Below the pieces are notes generated by a model. The model searched no databases and was not told the DNA's origin. It was given only the letters and a program-made list of their open reading frames with translations. A DNA stretch of 23,855 nt from a virus. The DNA is taken from positions 1 through 23,855 of IMG/VR virus record IMGVR_UViG_3300047550_000206; one strand, given 5' to 3'. The position numbers were made by a program, and so were the translations under genes. Positions 7,569-13,107 of the stretch are shown here, piece by piece (positions within the stretch are counted from its first letter, which is position 1; the number at the start of each line of letters is the position of its first letter).

Positions 7569-8489
7569 CTATCGGCTGTAGTGGACTCGAATTGGATATG
7601 CAGTTTGCTGTCTTTGAGTTTCCTCATTTAAGCGTTGTGTATACAGGGCGTATAGTTGTTTTGTTGCAGTTTGTGAAGCACCATAAGGACGTTTGCTATC
7701 TGTCTCATCTGCCTGTGGGCTAACTTGAGCAGCACGTGCAGGGTCAAGGTAAGTAAGCAAACGATAAGAAGCACCCAATACAATTACATCTTTACAAGAG
7801 TTTGGTAGTCCAGTTTGTGTTGCGAAGTCTTGAGCATTAGTAGTGAATGGAACTGGGTCAGTAGCATATACAACCTTAACAGTTCTGCCAGGAGTAATAT
7901 AATCTCCAATGGTTACTGTTTGGGAAGTAGCACCAAATGCTGTAGCATCTGCCTTAGAATCCCAAGACCAGCGACGCACAGGAATCCATTCAAGTGATGG
8001 ACCAACTGATTGCCACATAATTGAAAGAATGTTTTGGATATTTAATCCATCAAAATCATAAGTTGTTTGAGCAGCATTGAATGTAAAGGTAGTTACATTA
8101 ACTGCAAATATGCTAGAACCAACAGCATTAATAGTATCGTTAATAGCCTTCTTAATTACATAACGTGGGAATGTAGGTGAGATGGTAACCTTAGTATCTG
8201 CTGTGTGTGTAGCAGCAGTAGTGCCTAGATAGCCACGACCATAAGGGGATACAGTTGCTGTGTTAGCAACACGGTCAAATGAATCTACCCATAACAACTC
8301 TTCATCAATCTCAACTACACCTTTACCTAGATTTTCAGTAGAGCCTAAAGATAATACAGTAGGAGATGTAGATGGTGATGTTAAGGTACTAACTGCACTG
8401 GTTAAGTGAGTTGCTCTATCTTGTTGGTATGTATATCCAGCAAGGTTAATTTGAACCTCATTGATTAAATCTGTTAATGTAGTTGTCAT
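7569..8489 (-). CDS. candidate head-tail connector / tail adaptor, 306 residues
   Basis: Starts at the ATG overlapping the stop of the 84-residue gene. The N-terminal 'TTTLTDLINEVQINLAGYTY' helix, the central 'FPRYVIKKAINDTINAVGSS' and the C-terminal 'CKDVIVLGASYRLLTYLDPA' helices are in the order seen in phage connector or tail-tube adaptor proteins that sit under the portal. A beta insert (about 45-110: EIDEELLWVDSF, VSPYGRGYLGTTAATHTADT) resembles a small barrel. The C-terminus is a Gln/Arg-rich helix (YALYTQRLNEETQRQQ) and a basic tail. It lies immediately upstream of the main fibre. No family was assigned by search, so the connector role rests on composition, length and place; a tail hub component is the alternative. 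Confidence 0.65.
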   Translation of the reverse strand: MTTTLTDLINEVQINLAGYTYQQDRATHLTSAVSTLTSPSTSPTVLSLGSTENLGKGVVEIDEELLWVDSFDRVANTATVSPYGRGYLGTTAATHTADTKVTISPTFPRYVIKKAINDTINAVGSSIFAVNVTTFTFNAAQTTYDFDGLNIQNILSIMWQSVGPSLEWIPVRRWSWDSKADATAFGATSQTVTIGDYITPGRTVKVVYATDPVPFTTNAQDFATQTGLPNSCKDVIVLGASYRLLTYLDPARAAQVSPQADETDSKRPYGASQTATKQLYALYTQRLNEETQRQQTAYPIRVHYSR

Positions 8490-8743
8490 TAGAGGTCTAT
8501 ACTCCGTAATGCAGCAGGTGCTGCTAGGCCAGTAGTTCCTGCAAGTTCATTGCAGATTCCATCAATATCTTTAAACTTATCTCTTGTTCTATTAGCCTCA
8601 GCCTTGATATTTAAAGCACCAACAGTGGCAAGTCCAGTAGTGCTAGCATAGGCATTTGCTGCCCCTTGCTCATCTAATCCAGTTGTACCAGCAAGACGAT
8701 TAAGTTCTGCGGTTAAACTACTACCTGCTTTACCAAGTGCCAT
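8489..8743 (-). CDS. 84-residue small repeat protein
   Basis: Carries an internal repeat: 'ELNRLAGTTGLDEQGAANAY' near the N-terminus and 'CNELAGTTGLAAPAALRSI' at the C-terminus, with a third weaker 'ASTTGLATVGALN' between. Each unit looks like a helix, a Gly-Thr-Thr-Gly turn and a second helix, so a short helical solenoid is likely. AGGAT lies about eight bases before the ATG, and the stop overlaps the next ATG, coupling it to the connector-like gene. Small proteins with this motif recur beside tail or connector genes in environmental phages. The function is unknown; a minor virion component is the simplest idea. Confidence 0.75.
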   Translation of the reverse strand: MALGKAGSSLTAELNRLAGTTGLDEQGAANAYASTTGLATVGALNIKAEANRTRDKFKDIDGICNELAGTTGLAAPAALRSIDL

Positions 8744-8751
8744 TGTTTATC

Positions 8752-9501
8752 CTATCTAGGTGTAATGATTTTCTTATCAGGGGTGATAAGTTTTGACTTA
8801 GGCTCTTCCTTAGGTTTACCAAAGAATGCCTTGTAATAATGTTCATCAAATGAAAAACGTTTCATATGTGGAGCAGTGGCTCCTGTGTGGCAATAGAGTG
8901 GAACCTCTGCCTTATCGCATAGTGCAAAGAAAAATATATCTTCGCCTATAAATTTAGTTCCTCTACCCATCTCCATAAACACCTGTCCATCTGGTGCTAC
9001 GGTTCTTACCTTCTCAACTACGCTGCGGTGCATTAGGATAAATCCAAACCCTGCAGCATCAACCTTAATCAGTTTATTCTCAGGTAGTGGATGTACTCTG
9101 GATAATCCAAAGCCACCATCTCCATCATTAACAAAACTAAATACTGTAGGCATTGGAATCATTAAAGGTTCCTCAGGATTATCTGTAGTAAAATATACTC
9201 CAGTAACTAGAGGACGTTCTTTAACATCCTTGTTATCCCATAATAATCTAAACTTCTCTGGACTAATTACTACATCTGAGTCTACCCATAGTAGCCATTC
9301 GTAATCAGTCTTATCATACCAGTAATCAATTACTGTCTGTCTTTGTCTAGCAATTTGGTTGCCTTGGCTACGTAATGTTGTAGCAAATTCTACGCCAGAC
9401 TTTAGCATTACATCTGCTACGCCTTGCATAAACTTACCATCTACCATTCCGTTATCACACCATACTAGTGCTACAGAATCTTTCGTCCCCTTGGTACTCA
9501 T
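8752..9501 (-). CDS. glycosyltransferase-like protein (GT-A type), 249 residues
   Basis: I chose the ATG at 9501, one base after the upstream stop, rather than the GTG at 9537 that would overlap the upstream gene by 35 bases. The protein opens with 'SVALVWCDNGMVDGKF', followed by a basic helix (GNQIARQRQTVIDYW). Then comes 'YEWLLWVDSDVVI', a hydrophobic strand ending in Asp-Ser-Asp (about residues 74-76), the metal/nucleotide-sugar-binding signature of GT-A glycosyltransferases. A later 'FIGEDIFFFALCDKAEVPLY' carries the Glu-Asp often serving as catalytic or binding pair. The Lys/Pro-rich C-terminus looks flexible. No signal peptide or membrane segment is seen, so it should act in the host cytoplasm. 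It may modify a virion protein, DNA or a host surface precursor; the substrate cannot be read from sequence. It is unusual inside a structural operon. Confidence 0.75.
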   Translation of the reverse strand: MSTKGTKDSVALVWCDNGMVDGKFMQGVADVMLKSGVEFATTLRSQGNQIARQRQTVIDYWYDKTDYEWLLWVDSDVVISPEKFRLLWDNKDVKERPLVTGVYFTTDNPEEPLMIPMPTVFSFVNDGDGGFGLSRVHPLPENKLIKVDAAGFGFILMHRSVVEKVRTVAPDGQVFMEMGRGTKFIGEDIFFFALCDKAEVPLYCHTGATAPHMKRFSFDEHYYKAFFGKPKEEPKSKLITPDKKIITPR

Positions 9502-9502
9502 A

Positions 9503-9784
9503 TTACCACTTAACCTTGTCCGCCCAATAGGCTGCACTCATTTTACCTTTAGCAATATTCTTTCCATGTCTTGCCTTGAAAGATTTACGCTTCATCTTCA
9601 TGCGCTCTGATTCGCCAGCCTTAGGAGCACCTGCCGTTTTGGCTCCTTGCTCACCAAATCTAATAGTCTTTACTTTATCTCCTACTTTAGCCACTACTAC
9701 GTGTGACTTCTTAGGATGATTAGGTGTACGCTTTGGCTTGTTAAAGCCAGATACTCCCGCTCTCTTTAATCTTGAATCAGCCAT
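9503..9784 (-). CDS. 93-residue basic phage protein (RFGEQG/SFKARH type)
   Basis: The sequence has 'AGVSGFNKPKRTPNHPKKSH', then 'VVVAKVGDKVKTIRFGEQGA', and ends 'SFKARHGKNIAKGKMSAAYW' followed by ADKVKW. I recognise this set of blocks as a conserved small protein of cyanophages and many environmental tailed phages whose function is unknown. It is strongly basic with several Lys/Arg pairs and a Trp-rich C-terminus. The ATG overlaps the upstream stop (TAATG). It is the last of the basic microprotein cluster before the glycosyltransferase. DNA binding inside the head, or head maturation, are possible roles, but neither is shown by motifs. Confidence 0.85.
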   Translation of the reverse strand: MADSRLKRAGVSGFNKPKRTPNHPKKSHVVVAKVGDKVKTIRFGEQGAKTAGAPKAGESERMKMKRKSFKARHGKNIAKGKMSAAYWADKVKW

Positions 9785-10026
9785 TATTTGCCCCTATACT
9801 TTGCTGTTTTCTTTGCTATATTTTTAGGTTGTTTAACAAACTGTTTGCCCTTAGCATTACCTTTGGCTTTAGCCCTATTGGTTGCTGCCTTCTCTGCAGG
9901 ACTTAAAGCAGCCCATGCTGCTGTAGGTAAATATCTCTTCTTGCCTTTAGATGGTTTACCATCAGATGTTTTCCACTTTTCAGCAGTCCACTTTTTAAGT
10001 GATTGTTGAGATTTAGCAAGTGCCAT
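9784..10026 (-). CDS. 80-residue Lys-rich phage protein
   Basis: The start overlaps the preceding stop as TAATG, and the stop overlaps the next start in the same way. The sequence runs 'SLKKWTAEKWKTSDGKPSKG', then 'KKRYLPTAAWAALSPAEKAA', and a Lys/Ala/Asn-rich tail (AKGNAKGKQFVKQPKNIAKK). The central Trp-Lys-Thr-Ser-Asp-Gly block and the 'PTAAWAALSPAEKAAT' block are ones I know from small phage proteins of unknown function in aquatic phage genomes. Highly basic, with no acid patch and no cysteine. A nucleic-acid-binding or structural role is plausible from charge only. Confidence 0.83.
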   Translation of the reverse strand: MALAKSQQSLKKWTAEKWKTSDGKPSKGKKRYLPTAAWAALSPAEKAATNRAKAKGNAKGKQFVKQPKNIAKKTAKYRGK

Positions 10027-10208
10027 TACTTGTAACCTCCGCCTGCTTTCTTGTATTGAACTGCAAGTAGTTGTGCTTTACGGGCTGACCATTCTCCTGG
10101 GTCTCCACCTTTAGAGCCAGCCTTAATCTTTTTAAATAATGCCGCTCTCATACCAGGTTTGGTATAGTTCCCAGCAGCATTAACTTTAGACTTTGCTTTC
10201 TTTTTCAC
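10026..10208 (-). CDS. 60-residue basic protein with GTG start
   Basis: The initiation codon is GTG at 10208, which overlaps the stop of the upstream 47-residue gene as GTGA. A Lys run (KKKAKSK) is followed by 'NAAGNYTKPGMRAALFKKIK' and 'AGSKGGDPGEWSARKAQLLA', then VQYKKAGGGYK. The 'NYTKPGMR..LF..IKAGSKGG' and 'WSARKAQ' blocks are conserved in a very widespread small phage protein of unknown function. Despite its size the gene is convincing because both ends are coupled to neighbours and the blocks are intact. Confidence 0.83.
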   Translation of the reverse strand: MKKKAKSKVNAAGNYTKPGMRAALFKKIKAGSKGGDPGEWSARKAQLLAVQYKKAGGGYK

Positions 10209-10348
10209 TTAGTCCCCTTAATTGTTTCTTTTGTCTTAGGGTCAAGGCGAACTTTTTCAGTTCCATCCTTACGAAGAATAACAATCATACCGTCCCGCAT
10301 AATTGATTTATTCCAACCGTCATGGCGCTTGCGTTGACCCGATGACAT
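10205..10348 (-). CDS. 47-residue small basic protein
   Basis: A short gene between two microproteins. Its ATG (10348) overlaps the stop of the 62-residue gene as TAATG, and its TGA (10205-10207) overlaps the GTG start of the 60-residue gene. The protein reads MSSGQRKRHDGWNKSIMRDG at the start and then a strand-turn-strand piece (MIVILRKDGTEKVRLDPKTK) ending in ETIKGTK. It is basic and looks like a small beta hairpin with a charged head. Without it there would be a 139-base hole in an otherwise gapless cluster, which together with the two overlaps argues that it is real. Function unknown. Confidence 0.75.
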   Translation of the reverse strand: MSSGQRKRHDGWNKSIMRDGMIVILRKDGTEKVRLDPKTKETIKGTK

Positions 10349-10536
10349 TACTTTCCTCGTCCTGCTTTTTTTACACCTTTAACCTTTAATAGGTTAGGGT
10401 TCTTTTTAATTGCTGACTTGCTGGCTTTCCTCGCACCTGCAGCCAAGATTGCTCCAGCACGTTCCTGTGAGATACCTTGTTTTTTCGCAATTTGCTTCTG
10501 TGCTGCTTTGAAGCCCATTCCTTTTTTTGTTTTCAT
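10348..10536 (-). CDS. 62-residue Lys-rich helical protein
   Basis: Starts at an ATG that overlaps the upstream stop (TAATG). Sequence: MKTKKGMGFKAAQKQIAKKQ, then GISQERAGAILAAGARKAS, and a basic tail (KSAIKKNPNLLKVKGVKKAG). The middle 'FKAAQKQIAKKQGISQERAGAILAAGARKAS' is an amphipathic helix-turn-helix-like arrangement that I recognise from other aquatic phages' microprotein clusters. It is rich in lysine and has almost no acids. The shape would suit DNA or capsid-inner-surface binding, but no recognised DNA-binding domain can be named. Confidence 0.82.
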   Translation of the reverse strand: MKTKKGMGFKAAQKQIAKKQGISQERAGAILAAGARKASKSAIKKNPNLLKVKGVKKAGRGK

Positions 10537-10730
10537 TATTTGCTCCTATATACACCAGCAGTTGTCCGTGTTCCTGGTGTAAACATATTTGGATATTTTT
10601 GCTCAATTGCTTTCTTAGCAGCAGCCTCTGCTGAAGCCATACCCTTAGGAGATATTTGCTTTTGATATTCTTTCATTGCTGCTTCTCCTGTTAATTTTTT
10701 AGGTTTTGGAGTTGGTTTAGGGTTAGCCAT
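10536..10730 (-). CDS. 64-residue basic Pro/Lys-rich protein
   Basis: One base separates its ATG from the stop of the 49-residue gene; its own stop overlaps the next ATG. The N-terminal tail is Pro/Lys-repeated (MANPKPTPKPKKLTGE). A single helix follows (AAMKEYQKQISPKGMASAEA), then 'AAKKAIEQKYPNMFTPGTRT' and a short end TAGVYRSK. The 'KAIEQKYPNMFTPGTRTTAG' block is a phage microprotein motif I have seen elsewhere. No catalytic or metal motif. It belongs to the co-translated basic cluster and presumably shares its role. Confidence 0.8.
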   Translation of the reverse strand: MANPKPTPKPKKLTGEAAMKEYQKQISPKGMASAEAAAKKAIEQKYPNMFTPGTRTTAGVYRSK

Positions 10731-10731
10731 T

Positions 10732-10881
10732 TTACTTCTTCTTACCCATCTTCTTCATACCCTTACGCATTTCCATCATCTTCTCTGCTTTTGATTCCAT
10801 CTTCTCACCCTTAGCATAAGCCTTTGCAGCCTTCTTGCCCTTGGCGGTATATGGGAACTTCTTCTTTCCTACTTTTGGCAT
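10732..10881 (-). CDS. 49-residue extremely Lys/Met-rich protein
   Basis: Eighteen of 49 residues are lysine. The protein opens MPKVGKKKFPYTAKGKKAAK and closes with a Met/Lys helix (KMMEMRKGMKKMGKKK). The 'PKVGKKKFPYTAKGKKAAKAYA' opening is a recurrent signature of tiny proteins in marine and freshwater phage genomes. The ATG at 10881 overlaps the stop of the 102-residue gene (TAATG), and the stop lies one base before the next start. Such charge density suggests binding to packaged DNA or to an acidic protein surface; this is inference from composition. Confidence 0.8.
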   Translation of the reverse strand: MPKVGKKKFPYTAKGKKAAKAYAKGEKMESKAEKMMEMRKGMKKMGKKK

Positions 10882-11189
10882 TAGATTTGTCCTATCTCTT
10901 TCATTACGGCTGCGGCTTTTTGAGTTATATCTTTAGTCTTAGGCATAGTGTCCGCATTATACGCTTTGCCTAAAATCTCTGATGCTTTATGCGCTTCTTG
11001 TACATGACGCATAGTTGTTCCTGCTGGCTGTATTCCTTGCGCTCTTGCATCTCTGTAAGCCTGTAATTCAGACGTCCACTTCTTATCTGAAATATCCCTT
11101 TTAGCATCTCCAGAATTCATCTGAAGTCCTAAACCTTTACATCCAAAACATCCATCAATTGGTTCTGGATGATGTTCCCAGTGTTTCAT
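10881..11189 (-). CDS. 102-residue protein with CxxC/His N-terminus
   Basis: The N-terminus holds His3, His6, His7 and a Cys-Phe-Gly-Cys pair at residues 14-17 (HHPEPIDGCFGCKGLGLQMN), a possible single metal-binding knuckle. The remainder is helical and polar (KWTSELQAYRDARAQGIQPA, MRHVQEAHKASEILGKAYNA), ending with a short Lys/Ala helix. The 'GCFGCK..GLQ' block is known to me from small proteins of aquatic phages near the capsid gene. It follows the 89-residue protein by eight bases and is coupled to the Lys-rich 49-residue gene downstream. Zinc binding is not certain because only two cysteines are present. Confidence 0.82.
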   Translation of the reverse strand: MKHWEHHPEPIDGCFGCKGLGLQMNSGDAKRDISDKKWTSELQAYRDARAQGIQPAGTTMRHVQEAHKASEILGKAYNADTMPKTKDITQKAAAVMKEIGQI

Positions 11190-11197
11190 TTATCCCC

Positions 11198-11467
11198 TTA
11201 TACTGCTGTAAAGTTTGCTTCTGTAACTCCTATACCACCAGCAATTAGTGCTGCTTTGGTAGTATCATCTACTACGTGATTATGACCACCAATATAGAAT
11301 TCTTCATATGTTTCTACACTTGGGTCTAATGGATAACGGCTAATTTTGTATGAACCATTTTGTTTTACTACAGAAATACCAACATCTTTTTTATAGAAGT
11401 AGAATAGACGATGTTTACCGATTGGTCCTTCTTCTACAGTAGGTGTTGTAAATGTATAATCTGCCAT
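11198..11467 (-). CDS. 89-residue protein directly after the capsid gene (head decoration candidate)
   Basis: The ATG at 11467 has AAGGAGA five bases upstream and is preferred over an upstream start at 11527, which would begin inside the hairpin region next to the capsid stop. The protein reads MADYTFTTPTVEEGPIGKHR, then 'LFYFYKKDVGISVVKQNGSY' and 'HNHVVDDTTKAALIAGGIGV', ending TEANFTAV. It is a small, mostly beta protein with an aromatic core. Genes of this size right after the major capsid protein often encode head decoration or head completion proteins. No family-specific motif was identified, so this is a positional inference. Confidence 0.8.
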   Translation of the reverse strand: MADYTFTTPTVEEGPIGKHRLFYFYKKDVGISVVKQNGSYKISRYPLDPSVETYEEFYIGGHNHVVDDTTKAALIAGGIGVTEANFTAV

Positions 11468-11483
11468 TATTCTCCTTAATGAA

Positions 11484-11513
11484 CTTACTGTAAGGCTAGA
11501 GTTTCCCCTAGCC
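11484..11513 (-). other. inverted repeats in the capsid-downstream gap
   Basis: Two short inverted repeats sit between the capsid gene and the next gene: a perfect six-base stem GGCTAG/CTAGCC (11494-11499 with 11508-11513) with an eight-base loop, and the overlapping palindrome CTTAC-T-GTAAG (11484-11494). No run of T follows on the minus strand, so this is not a classic intrinsic terminator. It may stabilise or process the capsid mRNA, or be chance. Confidence 0.35.
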
Positions 11514-11527
11514 CTACCGTCAATCAA

Positions 11528-12475
11528 CTAAGCGATTGAAGAACCTGATTCGATTCTGTATAGTGCCTCTTCACGGTAGCGAGCAAATCCTAATACGCCG
11601 TACCAACCCATTGGGCGGTGACGCATCAAGCGGTCAACTACTGGTCCGATGACTACGTGTGGCTCTTCTGCCACTGCCTCAGCAAGTGCTTGCTGTCCGC
11701 AAAGAATTGTGCGGTATACACGAGCAGATGAAGAACCATCTGTTGCGTTGTATAGACGTGGAGACTCTACGAAGTATGCACCCTCGTATGTTCCGATTTC
11801 TCCAGCCCAGATACGGTCTTGTGCAGAGCCGTATTGGTTAGGAAGCAACCATCCTGCAGAACCTGTCTCAGCACGTAGGTCGTGTGAAACTTCTGGGTGG
11901 ATACCACACCAGTATAGGCTGCCCTTACGAGCAACAGCCTTGTTAGCACGTAACTTGGCTACAGCCTTGCGTAGGTTTGCAGATGATAATGTAGCAGCAG
12001 CAGTAATTGTTGCTGTTGAAGTTGCTGTTGAACCTGAGTAGATTACGTTTGAACCCTGACGCAATGCTGTCATTGCTACGGAGTCAATAGAATCTGCAAG
12101 GTTGAACGCAATAATGTTTGCGATTGCAGGGTCAACATCTGCAAGAGAGAATAACTCTAATGCACGAGTTACCAACACTGAGTTACCGTACTCTGCAAGA
12201 GTAATGGTTACTGAGGTTGGTGTTGACATTGCTACTGCATCTGGGTCAGTTGTTTCTGTCAGAGCGGTAGTTGCTGCGGATAGGTCAACGTAGCGTTGTA
12301 GAACTACAGTTGAACCTGGGATTGCTTGACGTGCTGGACGCTTATCTGCGACTGAACGAATTAGTGGTTCAGAACGGAGAGCGAACTCTAGTAAACGGTC
12401 ATATGCCTTTTGTACTAGACCAGCAGCACCAGCGGTACCTCCGAGATTATCAGAGGCTGTTGATACGTATGCCAT
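11528..12475 (-). CDS. major capsid protein, 315 residues
   Basis: The strongest ribosome-binding site in the window, GGAGGTG, lies five bases before the ATG, as expected for the most abundant virion protein. It follows an acidic scaffold gene by 30 bases. The N-terminal arm (about 1-45) is helical (AYDRLLEFALRSEPLIRSVA). Residues 48-75 form a long strand pair 'AIPGSTVVLQRYVDLSAATT' like the HK97 E-loop, followed by 'SVTITLAEYGNSVLVTRALE' and a spine-type helix (ANIIAFNLADSIDSVAMTAL). The C-terminal part has 'GSLYWCGIHPEVSHDLRAET', then 'VVIGPVVDRLMRHRPMGWYG' and a final 'EALYRIESGSSIA'. The layout resembles the N4 gp56-like group of HK97-fold capsid proteins; that subgroup is a recognition from memory, while capsid identity is firm from context. 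Confidence 0.9.
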   Translation of the reverse strand: MAYVSTASDNLGGTAGAAGLVQKAYDRLLEFALRSEPLIRSVADKRPARQAIPGSTVVLQRYVDLSAATTALTETTDPDAVAMSTPTSVTITLAEYGNSVLVTRALELFSLADVDPAIANIIAFNLADSIDSVAMTALRQGSNVIYSGSTATSTATITAAATLSSANLRKAVAKLRANKAVARKGSLYWCGIHPEVSHDLRAETGSAGWLLPNQYGSAQDRIWAGEIGTYEGAYFVESPRLYNATDGSSSARVYRTILCGQQALAEAVAEEPHVVIGPVVDRLMRHRPMGWYGVLGFARYREEALYRIESGSSIA

Positions 12476-12480
12476 TTCGT

Positions 12481-12487
12481 CACCTCC
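12481..12487 (-). promoter_or_regulatory. strong ribosome-binding site of the capsid gene
   Basis: GGAGGTG on the minus strand, five bases upstream of the ATG at 12475. It is close to the perfect anti-16S complement and stronger than almost all others here, which mostly have AGGT, AAGGA or GGGAG. Confidence 0.75.
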
Positions 12488-12505
12488 AAGTGACTATGAA
12501 CGGAA

Positions 12506-12985
12506 TTATTGTTGTGAGCGAAGTACATCTAACAATGCGTCCATTGAATCCGCATTATCGATGCGAAGATTTAAGTCTTCTGCTCTGTCAGGGGTCATAG
12601 CACCTTGTGTGAGTATATCTTGCTGCCTTAAGGCTGCTTTATCTATCTCACTTACTCTTGGCTCTTCCTTGTCAATCTTAATTCCAAATAGGTCTGCATT
12701 ATCATCAAGCCAGTTATTAACTGACTCTTCGTTAACATCCTCTAAGTCTTTAAGAACAAGTCTCGCAGCCTTTGCATTGACACCCTTCTTTTCTAGGACT
12801 TCTTTGACGGTTCTCTCACGCTGCGCCTTGGAAAATGTCTCAAGTTGCTCAGTAAGTTCCTTGATACGTTTTTCATCTGCACGCTTGGCTTTACGTAACT
12901 TTTTAAGTAAGTCACTTCCATCCATTTGTGTATCTGTTTCTGTATCTAGGTCGTCGTCTTCTTCATCCCAGTAATTGTTGCTCAT
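12506..12985 (-). CDS. capsid scaffolding protein, 159 residues
   Basis: The start used is the ATG at 12985 (MSNNYWDEEDDDLDTETDTQ), nine bases inside a GTG that would overlap the AAAGGG ribosome-binding site. Residues 5-22 are an acidic tail. Residues about 28-70 form a basic coiled coil (LRKAKRADEKRIKELTEQLE). Then comes a helical core (GVNAKAARLVLKDLEDVNEE), and the C-terminus is amphipathic (DNADSMDALLDVLRSQQ) and could dock on the capsid subunit. This acidic-tail/coiled-coil architecture directly before a capsid gene is typical of scaffolding proteins. Scaffolds are usually removed by the prohead protease or by exit; the protease-like gene at 21011-21553 is a candidate for that step. Confidence 0.83.
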   Translation of the reverse strand: MSNNYWDEEDDDLDTETDTQMDGSDLLKKLRKAKRADEKRIKELTEQLETFSKAQRERTVKEVLEKKGVNAKAARLVLKDLEDVNEESVNNWLDDNADLFGIKIDKEEPRVSEIDKAALRQQDILTQGAMTPDRAEDLNLRIDNADSMDALLDVLRSQQ

Positions 12986-13107
12986 AGCAACCACCCTTTC
13001 TATTCGTTGTTAGTCGCAAGCCTCAATTCTATTCGGGGAAATAGGTTGGCTCTTGCTATCGGTCTAATACGCTGCGTGAGGCCGATGGATTCACGTCAGG
13101 ATTCTAT
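12986..13107 (-). promoter_or_regulatory. 122-base intergenic region before scaffold/capsid, candidate promoter or leader
   Basis: The only gap longer than 100 bases in an otherwise packed operon. On the minus strand it contains TAGAAT at 13031-13026, five of six matches to a sigma-70 -10 box, but with no good TTGACA box 16-18 bases upstream. It also contains inverted repeats: ATCGG/CCGAT (13058-13062 with 13082-13086) and GCCTCA/TGAGGC (13020-13025 with 13077-13082). A separate late promoter or a structured leader that raises scaffold and capsid expression would fit the place. The evidence is weak and mainly positional. Confidence 0.35.

Noticed and set aside
8752-9537. Longer start (GTG 9537) for the glycosyltransferase-like gene
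   Set aside because: It would overlap the upstream gene by 35 bases with no better ribosome-binding site; the ATG at 9501 fits the gapless gene spacing.
9788-10009. Plus-strand frame coding a membrane-like Leu/Phe/Ala-rich peptide
   Set aside because: The hydrophobic look is produced by the complement of Lys codons (AAG/AAA read as CTT/TTT) in the 80-residue basic gene.
11484-11513. Intrinsic terminator after the capsid gene
   Set aside because: A stem is present but no T-run follows on the transcribed strand, so it is listed only as an inverted repeat.
11649-12041. Plus-strand open frame of 130 codons opposite the capsid gene
   Set aside because: Antisense shadow of the capsid coding sequence; Cys/Arg/Ser-rich translation without any domain pattern.
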